Shown here: positions 22,262-28,462 of the stretch, piece after piece | Layout of the letters: each line of letters begins with the position of its first letter | How positions within the stretch are numbered: the first letter of the stretch is position 1 | Assembly (NCBI GenBank): GCA_035763085.1 | Contig: DASUBV010000028.1 | Span: 1 to 28,462 of the forward strand | Source of the DNA: DASUBV01 sp035763085 | Lineage (GTDB): Bacteria; Actinomycetota; Actinomycetes; Streptosporangiales; Streptosporangiaceae | Direction of reading: 5' to 3' | Length of the DNA stretch: 28,462 nucleotides | Position numbers and translations under genes: made by a program | Notes under the pieces: model-generated | What the model was told of the DNA's origin: nothing | The model's input: only the letters and a program-made list of their open reading frames with translations | The model's database searches: none

Positions 22262-22491
22262 CTGCGGCTCCTCGTGAGGGACACCCCAGCAACCTATAAC
22301 GGGAATCTGCAACGGGCTGGCGCGCCGCCGATGTGGCCCGGCCGGCGGGTCACGCGGCGTGCGCCGCCCCACGTGCCCAACTAGCATGTGCACGCAGGCC
22401 CGGATGGCCGGAAGCCCCGGTCAGCAGGGCGCCGTCCCGGGCGGGCCAGGGCGGTACAGCGGGCGCGAGGAACGCGGGAAAGTGGGTGCGC

Positions 22492-23943
22492 GTGGCAGGC
22501 GAACCGTCGCTCAGCGAGCGTGAGTCGGCAGCATTCCGGGCCTCCCTGGATGTCATCAGGGCGGTGGAGCCGCGGGTGGCTGACGCCATCGCGGCCGAGT
22601 TGCATGACCAGCGCGAGTCGCTCAAGCTCATTGCCAGCGAGAACTATGCCTCGCCCGCGGTCCTGCTGGCCATGGGCAACTGGTTCAGTGACAAGTACGC
22701 CGAGGGCACGATCGGCCGCCGCTTCTACGCCGGCTGCAAGAACGTCGACACCATCGAGGCCCTGGCCGCCGAGCACGCGCGCACCCTGTTCGGCGCGCCG
22801 CACGCCTACGTGCAGCCGCACTCGGGCATCGACGCCAACCTGGTCGCCTTCTGGGCCGTGCTGATGCAGCGGGTCGAGCACCCGGCGCTGGAGAAGCTGG
22901 CCAAGCGGCACATCAATGACCTCGATGACCAGCAGTGGGCGCAGCTGCGCGCCGAGCTGGGTAACCAGCGGCTGCTGGGCATGTCGCTGGACGCCGGCGG
23001 GCACCTGACGCACGGGTTCCGGCCCAATATCTCCGGCAAGATGTTCGACCAGCGCAGCTACGGAACCGACCCGCAGACCGGGCTGCTGGACTATGATGCG
23101 CTGCGCGAGCAGGCGCGCGAGTTCAGGCCGCTGATCATCGTGGCCGGATACTCCGCCTACCCGCGGCTGATCGACTTCGCCCGGATGCGGGAGATCGCCG
23201 ACGAGGCCGGCGCCACGCTCATGGTCGACATGGCCCACTTTGCCGGGCTGGTCGCCGGGAAGGTGCTGACCGGCAACTACGACCCGGTCCCGCATGCCCA
23301 CCTGACCACGACCACCACGCACAAGTCCCTGCGCGGGCCGCGCGGCGGGATGGTGCTGTGCGGGCCGGAGCTGGCCGAGTACGTGGACCGGGGCTGCCCG
23401 GCGGTGCTGGGCGGGCCGCTGTCGCACATCATGGCGGCCAAGGCGGTGGCGCTGGCCGAGGCGTCGGCCCCGGACTTCCGGGATTACGCCCAGCGCATCG
23501 TCGACAACGCCCGGGCGCTGGCCGACGGGCTGGTCCGGCGCGGCGTCAGCCTGGTCACCGGCGGCACCGACAATCACATCGTGCTGCTGGACGTGTCGTC
23601 GTTCGGGCTGACCGGGCGGCAGGCCGAGTCCGCGCTGCTGCAGTCCGGGATCGTCACCAACCGCAATTCCGTCCCGCGCGACCCCAACGGCGCCTGGTTC
23701 ACCTCGGGCATCCGGACCGGCACGCCGGCCCTGACCACCCGCGGGCTCGGCACCGGGGAGATGGACGTGATCGCCGACCTGATCGCGACCGTGCTCAAGG
23801 AGACCTCCCCGGCCAGCACCGCGGACGGGTCGCCGTCCCGGGTGAAGTACCAGCTGGAGGAGAAGGTCGCCGAGCGGGTGGCCAGCCAGGCCGCCGAGCT
23901 GGTGGCCGGGTTCCCGCTGTACCCCGGGGTCGATCTGGGCTAG
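22492..23943 (+). CDS. glyA: serine hydroxymethyltransferase, long form
   Basis: The PLP enzyme interconverts serine and glycine with tetrahydrofolate in one-carbon metabolism. The 483-residue product shows LIASENYASPAV (47-58), GRRFYAGCKNVD, VQPHSGIDAN (107-116), VDMAHFAGLVAG (245-256) and TTTTTHKSLRGPRGG with PLP Lys278. Against the usual 415-430 residues it has an insert at about 125-165 (EHPALEKLAKRHINDLDD region) between the VQPHSG and DAGGHLTHG motifs, and a longer end, as in a second actinobacterial SHMT form. GTG 22492 has GGGAAAG nine bases upstream; GTG 22486 is an alternative. Open frame extends to 22333, but that part is not SHMT-like. Confidence 0.93.
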   Translation: MAGEPSLSERESAAFRASLDVIRAVEPRVADAIAAELHDQRESLKLIASENYASPAVLLAMGNWFSDKYAEGTIGRRFYAGCKNVDTIEALAAEHARTLFGAPHAYVQPHSGIDANLVAFWAVLMQRVEHPALEKLAKRHINDLDDQQWAQLRAELGNQRLLGMSLDAGGHLTHGFRPNISGKMFDQRSYGTDPQTGLLDYDALREQAREFRPLIIVAGYSAYPRLIDFARMREIADEAGATLMVDMAHFAGLVAGKVLTGNYDPVPHAHLTTTTTHKSLRGPRGGMVLCGPELAEYVDRGCPAVLGGPLSHIMAAKAVALAEASAPDFRDYAQRIVDNARALADGLVRRGVSLVTGGTDNHIVLLDVSSFGLTGRQAESALLQSGIVTNRNSVPRDPNGAWFTSGIRTGTPALTTRGLGTGEMDVIADLIATVLKETSPASTADGSPSRVKYQLEEKVAERVASQAAELVAGFPLYPGVDLG

Positions 23944-23965
23944 CAGCGTGACGGCGGCAATGACG

Positions 23966-23990
23966 GGGCGGTTCCGGCCAGGAGCCGCCC
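23966..23990 (+). terminator. rho-independent terminator after glyA
   Basis: GGGCGGTTCC and GGAGCCGCCC form a 10-bp stem with one G-U pair and the 5-base loop GGCCA, followed by the T-containing TGTTCGTT. It begins 22 bases after the glyA stop, and no gene lies between. Confidence 0.75.
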
Positions 23991-24052
23991 TGTTCGTTAT
24001 GACCGGGTCCGCCGGGCCTGACCCGTTCTGACCGCGCGGGCCGGCGTACGGC

Positions 24053-24086
24053 TTGACGCCACTAGCCGTACTGGTTATCGTTTTCA
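24053..24086 (+). promoter_or_regulatory. promoter with overlapping Zur-box-like site
   Basis: TTGACG (24053-24058), a 17-base spacer and TATCGT (24076-24081) make a good housekeeping-type promoter. TGGTTATCGTTTTCA (24072-24086) has the 7-1-7 layout, TG...CA ends and strong right half (GTTTTCA; minus strand TGAAAACGATAA) of actinobacterial Zur sites and covers the -10. It lies in an AT island in front of a zinc/manganese ABC operon, so zinc-dependent repression is the likely meaning. The left half is weak. Confidence 0.65.
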
Positions 24087-24154
24087 TTTGTAATAAGGGC
24101 ACCACCACACGTGGCTTGACCGTCCTGAGCTGCCAGAGCACCCGCTGGAGCGTT

Positions 24155-25084
24155 ATGTCCCTGCGCCGGGCAACGGCGGCCGCCGTCGTGGCCGCTGCCC
24201 TGACCCTGGCCGCCGCCGCCTGCTCGGCGAGCGCTGCCACGACCGCCCACGCCCGGGCCGGCGTGGTGGTGGCGGTGGGCGCCGAGAACCAGTACGCGAA
24301 CGTGATCTCCCAGATCGGCGGCCGGTTCGTCCGGGTCACCGCGGTGGAGAGCAACCCCGGCACCGACCCGCACAGCTTCGAAGCCAGCGCCAGCATCAGC
24401 CAGACCGTCGGCGCCGCCGAGCTGATCGTGCAGAACGGCCTGGGCTACGACTCCTACATGAACACCATCGAGGACGGCGCGCCCAACCCCGATCGCAAGG
24501 TCATTGACGTCCAGAAGCTGCTGCGGCTGCCGGACTCCACCCCGAACCCGCACCTGTGGTACTCCCCGGCCGCGATGCCGGCCGTGGCCCGGGCCATCGC
24601 CGCGGACCTGGCCAGGCTCCGCCCCGCGCACGCCGCCTACTTCCGCGAGCAGCTGCAGAAGTTCACCGCCTCGCTGCGGCCCTGGCAGGAGGCCATCGCC
24701 CGGTTCCGGGCCGCTCATGCCGGCACCCCGGTGGCGACTACCGAGCCGGTCGCCGGCTACCTGCTCCGCGCCCTCGGGCTGCGCAACGCCACCCCGTTCG
24801 GGCTGCAGGCCGACATCATGAATGGCGTCGACTTGCCCCCGCAGTACGTGACCTGGCAGAACAATCTGCTGGAGCAGCGCAAGGTGTCGGTGTTCGTGTA
24901 CAACCGGCAGGTAGCGGACTCGGTGACGGACGCGTTCCTGGCCAGGGCCAGGGCCGCGGGGATCCCGGTGGTGGGCGTCTACGAGACGATGCCGCGGGGC
25001 TACAGCTACCAGTCCTGGATGCTGGCCGAGGTGCACGCCCTGGACCGGGCCATTACCGCCAAGAGCTCCACGGAGAACCTATGA
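24155..25084 (+). CDS. metal ABC transporter substrate-binding protein (ZnuA-like)
   Basis: This encodes 309 residues. It has a signal sequence (1-22, RR then Ala/Leu-rich) ending before Cys23, a lipobox-like site with imperfect consensus, so a lipoprotein is likely. It belongs to the cluster A-I zinc/manganese binders: candidate ligands are His73 in DPHSFEAS, His133 in NPHLWYSP, Glu197 in TTEPVAGYLL and Glu277 in VYETMP. A histidine-rich loop, common in ZnuA, is absent. ATG 24155 has GGAG four bases upstream; the frame is open earlier but has no signal peptide there. The stop overlaps the ATPase start (ATGA). Zinc is preferred over manganese because of the Zur-like site. Confidence 0.88.
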   Translation: MSLRRATAAAVVAAALTLAAAACSASAATTAHARAGVVVAVGAENQYANVISQIGGRFVRVTAVESNPGTDPHSFEASASISQTVGAAELIVQNGLGYDSYMNTIEDGAPNPDRKVIDVQKLLRLPDSTPNPHLWYSPAAMPAVARAIAADLARLRPAHAAYFREQLQKFTASLRPWQEAIARFRAAHAGTPVATTEPVAGYLLRALGLRNATPFGLQADIMNGVDLPPQYVTWQNNLLEQRKVSVFVYNRQVADSVTDAFLARARAAGIPVVGVYETMPRGYSYQSWMLAEVHALDRAITAKSSTENL

Positions 25085-26091
25085 CCACGACCCACGGCTC
25101 CGCCGCCGGGCAGCAGGCAGTGGGCGGGCAGCAGGCGCCCGGCGGGCGGGAGGCCGTGCTGGACATCCGCGGCCTGGGCGTCCGGCTCGGCGGGCGGGAT
25201 GTCCTGCAGGACGTCACGTTCGGTATCGGGGCCGGCCAGTTCACCGGCCTGATCGGGTCCAACGGCGCGGGCAAGACCACGCTGCTGCGGGTCATCCTCG
25301 GCCTGCTCGCCCCGACCTCGGGCTCGGTCAGCATCTGCGGCCAGCAGCGCGCCGCCCGCAAGGGGCTGGTCGGCTACGTCCCGCAGAAGATCCAGCTCGA
25401 CCCGGACATGCCGGTGCGCGCCCGTGACCTGGTCGGGCTCGGCCTGGACGGGCACCGGCTGGGCATCCCGCGCCCGTCGCGCAGCCGCCGCGCGCTGGTG
25501 GACGAAATGCTGCGCGCGGTGGACGCGGCGGATTTCGCCGACGAGCGGGTCGGCCAGCTGTCGGGCGGTGAGCAGCAGCGCGTCATGATCGCGCACGCGC
25601 TGGTCAGCAGCCCCCGGCTGCTGCTGCTGGATGAGCCGCTGGCCAACCTCGACATCCGCAGCGCCCAGGAGATCATCGCGCTGCTGTCCGGGATTTCCGC
25701 GCACCGGGGCGTCTCGGTGCTGATCTCGGCCCACGAGATGAACCCGCTGCTGCCGGTCATGGACACGGTGGTGTACCTGGCTCACGGCCGCGCCGCCAGC
25801 GGGCCGACCAGCGAGGTCGTCCAGTCCGGGGTGCTGAGCAGGCTGTACGGGCACCACGTGGACGTGATCCGGGTACACGGCCGGGTGCTGGTCGTGGCCG
25901 GCACCGGCGACGGCCTGGACATCCCGGCCGAGCAGGGCGCCGCCGCCTGCTCGCCCACCTCCGGCCAGTCCCCGGCGGCGGGCCAGTCGGTGGCCGCCGC
26001 CCCGCCCGGCGAGCTCGGCGAGCAGGTGGGCCACGGCCAGTCCGTGCAGCATGCCGGGCCCCCGGAGTCCGTCCGGCGCGCCGGGTCGTGA
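25081..26091 (+). CDS. metal ABC transporter ATP-binding protein (ZnuC-like)
   Basis: This encodes 336 residues. Walker A is GSNGAGKTT (59-67), the Q-loop is YVPQK (99-103), the signature is LSGGEQQ (160-166), Walker B is LLLLDEP (180-186) and the switch is SAHEMN. This is the metal-type ATPase of the four-gene importer. The first about 23 residues (GQQAVGGQQAPGG repeats) and last about 70 (Ser/Pro/Gln/His-rich) are extra to the usual 250-residue core and probably disordered; several histidines near the end might bind metal, but this is speculative. Both ends overlap neighbours by four bases, which indicates tight coupling. Confidence 0.93.
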   Translation: MTTTHGSAAGQQAVGGQQAPGGREAVLDIRGLGVRLGGRDVLQDVTFGIGAGQFTGLIGSNGAGKTTLLRVILGLLAPTSGSVSICGQQRAARKGLVGYVPQKIQLDPDMPVRARDLVGLGLDGHRLGIPRPSRSRRALVDEMLRAVDAADFADERVGQLSGGEQQRVMIAHALVSSPRLLLLDEPLANLDIRSAQEIIALLSGISAHRGVSVLISAHEMNPLLPVMDTVVYLAHGRAASGPTSEVVQSGVLSRLYGHHVDVIRVHGRVLVVAGTGDGLDIPAEQGAAACSPTSGQSPAAGQSVAAAPPGELGEQVGHGQSVQHAGPPESVRRAGS

Positions 26092-26981
26092 GCTGGATGT
26101 TCGGCACAGGGTTCTTCACCAGCGAGCCAGTGCACCTGGCGCTGCTGGTCGGCGGCGTGGCGGCGCTGGTGTCCGGCGCCGTCGGCGCGTTCGCCGTGCT
26201 GCGCGGCCAGTCCTACGCCGGGCACGCGCTGGCCGACATCAGCGTGACCGGCGGGTCGGGCTCCTACCTGATCGGCATCAGCCCGCTGCTCGGCTTCGCC
26301 GGCACCGGCGTGCTGGCGGCGGGCGTGATGGACATGGTCGGGATCCGCCGCCCGCGCGGCCGGGACCTGGCCACCGGCATCGTGCGCGGGGCCGGGCTGG
26401 GCCTGGCCGCGCTGTTCCTGTACTGGGACACCACGCACACCAGCGCGAGCGGCGTGGCGGTCACCGTCTTGTTCGGCTCCATGTTCACCCTCAGCCCGTC
26501 AGCCATCCCGCTGGTGGTGATCTGCGGCGTGGCCGCCCTGGCCATCGTGGCCGTGCTGTACCGGCCGCTGGTGCTCAGCTCGGTAAGCGCCGACCTGGCC
26601 GCCGCGCGCGGCATCCCGGTGCGCCTGGTGGGGCTGCTGTGCCTGATTGCGATCGCCCTGGCGGTGTCGCTGTCCGCGCTCACCATCGGCACGATCCTGT
26701 CCACCGCGCTGCTGGTCGGCCCGGCCGCGACCGCGCTGCGGATCACCCGCCGCCCCGGCCGCGCGACGGTGCTGGCGGCCGTCCTCGCGGTCGCGGTGAC
26801 CTGGCTGGGGATCCTGCTCGCCTACGACAGCTTCTACTGGCCGCCCCGCCACGACGGCTGGCCAGTGAGCTTCTTCGTCGTCGCGCTGACCGTCGCCTGC
26901 TACCTGCTGGCGCAGTGGGGCAGCAGGCTGGGCCCGGCGCGGCGGCGCCGCCCGGCCCGCCCGGACGCGGTAGCGGGGTAA
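26088..26981 (+). CDS. metal ABC transporter permease (ABC-3 family), first
   Basis: The 297-residue ZnuB-like permease has eight or nine hydrophobic helices. ABC-3 marks are RGQSYAGHALADISVTG (about 42-58) and the later LTIGTILSTALLVGPAATAL segment. The GTG start at 26088 overlaps the ATPase stop (GTGA). The C-terminal end is basic (RRRRPARP). With the next gene it would form a heterodimeric channel, unlike the single-permease znu operons where one gene product forms a homodimer. Confidence 0.92.
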   Translation: MSWMFGTGFFTSEPVHLALLVGGVAALVSGAVGAFAVLRGQSYAGHALADISVTGGSGSYLIGISPLLGFAGTGVLAAGVMDMVGIRRPRGRDLATGIVRGAGLGLAALFLYWDTTHTSASGVAVTVLFGSMFTLSPSAIPLVVICGVAALAIVAVLYRPLVLSSVSADLAAARGIPVRLVGLLCLIAIALAVSLSALTIGTILSTALLVGPAATALRITRRPGRATVLAAVLAVAVTWLGILLAYDSFYWPPRHDGWPVSFFVVALTVACYLLAQWGSRLGPARRRRPARPDAVAG

Positions 26982-26984
26982 CCG

Positions 26985-27878
26985 GTGTTCGCGCCATTCA
27001 TGATGAACGCCTGGATCGTGGCGACCATGGTCGCCGTGGTGGCCGGCGTGGTCGGGTTCTTCGTGGTCATGCGCGGGTCGGCGTTCGCGGCCGACGCCGT
27101 GCCGCAGGGCGCGTTCGCGGGCGCCGCCGGCGCGAGCCTCATCGGGGTGAATGCGCTGGTCGGACTCAGCGTGTTCGCGCTGGCCGGGGCGCTGGGCATC
27201 GGCCTGCTAGGCCGCCGCGGCCGGCATGACGTCGCCACCGCCCTGACCCTGGTGCTGATGCTCGGCCTCGGCGCGCTGTTCCTCAGCTTCACCACGCAGT
27301 ACTCCTCGGAGATCTTCGACCTGCTGTTCGGCCAGGTGCTCGGCATCAGCCGGGCCGAGATCCTGCCGGTGGCGCTGCTCGGCCTGGTCTGCGTCGCCGC
27401 GATCGCGGTGCTGTACCGGCCGCTGCTGCTGTCCTCGCTGGCGCCGGAGTCCGGCGCCGCGCGCGGCGTGTCGGCGGCCCGGATGGAGCTGGCGTTCCTG
27501 GTCGTGGTCGCGCTCGCGACCAGCATGACGCTGCCGGTCGTCGGCGCGCTGCTGATCTTCAGCCTGATGATCGGGCCGCCCGCCGCGGCCCGCGCGCTGA
27601 CCCGCAGCCCGCTGCGCGCCATGGCGCTGTCGGTAGTGATCGCGGTGGCGCTGGCCTGGCTGTCGATTGCCCTGTCGTACCAGACCGACTGGCCGGTCGG
27701 GTTCTTCGTCGGCGTGGGCGGCGCTGCCTGCTACGCGCTGGGCCGCGGCTGGGCTGCCTGGTCCGGGTCGCGCGGCTCCTCGTCCGGACAGCGTCCGGGC
27801 CGGGCCGGGACGTCCGGGCCGGCCGGGCCGCCGGGCGAGCCGGAGTCCCGCAAGCCGGCCGCAGCCGGAACGGCCTGA
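26985..27878 (+). CDS. metal ABC transporter permease (ABC-3 family), second
   Basis: This also encodes 297 residues with the same fold as the gene before it. Corresponding motifs are RGSAFAADAVPQGAFAG (about 30-46), the shared AVLYRPLLLSSLAPE (VLYRPLVLSSVSAD in the first) and SMTLPVVGALLIFSLMIGPPAAA. The sequences are clearly homologous but diverged, so old duplication rather than recent. The GTG start is three bases after the previous stop. The last about 50 residues are Gly/Ser/Pro-rich and cytosolic. It closes the operon, and a hairpin follows. Confidence 0.92.
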   Translation: MFAPFMMNAWIVATMVAVVAGVVGFFVVMRGSAFAADAVPQGAFAGAAGASLIGVNALVGLSVFALAGALGIGLLGRRGRHDVATALTLVLMLGLGALFLSFTTQYSSEIFDLLFGQVLGISRAEILPVALLGLVCVAAIAVLYRPLLLSSLAPESGAARGVSAARMELAFLVVVALATSMTLPVVGALLIFSLMIGPPAAARALTRSPLRAMALSVVIAVALAWLSIALSYQTDWPVGFFVGVGGAACYALGRGWAAWSGSRGSSSGQRPGRAGTSGPAGPPGEPESRKPAAAGTA

Positions 27879-27902
27879 GCCGCGGCGGCGTGCGCCGTCA
27901 CG

Positions 27903-27923
27903 CCTGGCCTTGTCCCGGCCAGG
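27903..27923 (+). terminator. terminator-like hairpin after the metal importer operon
   Basis: CCTGGCC and GGCCAGG form a 7-bp stem with loop TTGTCCC, starting 25 bases after the last permease stop and followed by TTCTGG. The position supports a terminator; the T-run is poor. Confidence 0.55.
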
Positions 27924-28067
27924 TTCTGGCCGGCCGGAGCCGGAGCATCCCGTTCCAGGGCGCCCGGTGCCGCACCGCCGGGCCCCGCCGTGGCCGGAGC
28001 CAGGCGAGCTGCCTGCGCGTGGCGTAGCTGCCAGCACGCCAGTGCGCCCGCGAGCGCGCCGGTCACG

Positions 28068-28462
28068 ATGGCGGTCAGGTGCCCGACGGCCGGCCCGGCG
28101 TGGCGCGTGCGCACCGTCGCCCGTTTCAGCGGGCGGCTGTCCAGCGTGGCGGTCGACCCGCGCCGGCGCATGGCGTTCGAGCTGGTCGCCACCGGCCGCG
28201 GCGGGCTGGGACCGTTCCGGCTGCACCGCATCGGCCTGGGCCGGGGCCGTGCGGTCACCGGGCCGCGGTTCCCGGTGTCCCGGGTCAGCCTGGCAGCCGG
28301 GTATGCCTGGGTGTCGGGGGCGGTCGTTCACGGCCAGTCGGTCCGGCTTGCCCTGTACCAGGTCAGCCCGGCCACGCTGCGGGTGATCCGGTCCTGGCGG
28401 CTGACCGGCTGGCGCCCGGCCGGGCTGGGCGGGGTGCCGGTGACCGGCGGCCCGCGCGGCAC
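28068..28462 (+). CDS. unrecognised protein, 5' part only (runs off the window)
   Basis: The frame has no stop to the window edge and has nearly uniform G/C third bases (from about 28100), so it is coding. It reads WRVRTVARFSGRLSSVAVDP, then MAFELVATGRGGLGPFRLHR and VSLAAGYAWVSGAVVHGQS, ending in LYQVSPATLRVIRSWRL. The alternating hydrophobic pattern and the SSVAVDP and YQVSPATLRV turns recall beta-propeller repeats, but this is not an identification. The start is unsure: ATG 28068, GTG 27990 and a GTG near 28107 are in frame, and none has a good ribosome site. The 190 bases to the previous gene hold the hairpin above and otherwise no clear gene. Confidence 0.6.
   Translation, partial: MAVRCPTAGPAWRVRTVARFSGRLSSVAVDPRRRMAFELVATGRGGLGPFRLHRIGLGRGRAVTGPRFPVSRVSLAAGYAWVSGAVVHGQSVRLALYQVSPATLRVIRSWRLTGWRPAGLGGVPVTGGPRG

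Noticed and set aside
27731..28258. Minus-strand 175-residue frame with a hydrophobic stretch
   Set aside because: The plus-strand frame over the same right-hand DNA has much better third-base bias; the minus frame also runs through the terminator hairpin into the permease gene.
1..28462. tRNA genes, CRISPR arrays, prophage or intact insertion sequences
   Set aside because: No T-loop-like TTCGA(A/T)TC context, no spaced repeat array and no transposase or integrase motif was seen by reading both strands.

Overview
The window is very GC-rich, with strong G/C preference at third codon positions, many GTG and TTG starts and short gene overlaps. Gene families typical of Actinomycetota are present: a SigG-type ECF sigma factor, PASTA-type Ser/Thr kinases, a BlaI regulator with an M56 peptidase, a SpoIIE-type phosphatase and a DosR-like operator. 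It reads as chromosomal DNA of a soil-type actinobacterium; genus cannot be assigned. No tRNA, rRNA, CRISPR array or intact insertion sequence was seen.

Left part (1-8649). Upstream repeats and a palindrome precede a coupled pair: a DUF899 thioredoxin-like protein and a SigG-like ECF sigma factor with a SnoaL-like domain. Then come a two-helix membrane protein, a 32-residue single-helix microprotein starting one base after it, and, on the minus strand, a second DUF899 protein. A minus-strand pair encodes KDPG aldolase and KDG kinase (lower Entner-Doudoroff branch). Divergent from it is a flavin/PNPOx-family protein whose leader carries a DosR-like box. A CPA1 cation/proton antiporter with a C-terminal TrkA-C domain and a membrane-bound SpoIIE/PP2C phosphatase follow.

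Middle (8650-13871). About 580 bases without a convincing gene precede the most interesting locus: a minus-strand blaI - M56 peptidase - GNAT operon, divergent from a dedA-uppP operon. The 115-base gap holds three interlocked 19-bp dyads with BlaI-type half-sites. DedA proteins and UppP act on the undecaprenyl lipid carrier of cell-wall synthesis, so the layout suggests a BlaI/protease switch controlling lipid-carrier recycling rather than a beta-lactamase. UppP carries an alanine-rich insert of about 95 residues. A small antisense-overlapping gene follows.

Right part (14013-28462). An ECF sigma factor, a zinc-finger anti-sigma membrane protein, an ABC ATPase and an ABC-2 permease form one overlapping operon. 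It converges on two paralogous Ser/Thr kinases, each with one PASTA-like repeat and a charged glycine-rich tail. Then come 6-phosphogluconate dehydrogenase (minus) and, divergently, a long-form serine hydroxymethyltransferase with a terminator. A four-gene metal (probably zinc) ABC importer follows; its promoter -10 hexamer lies inside a Zur-box-like site. The window ends inside an unrecognised gene.
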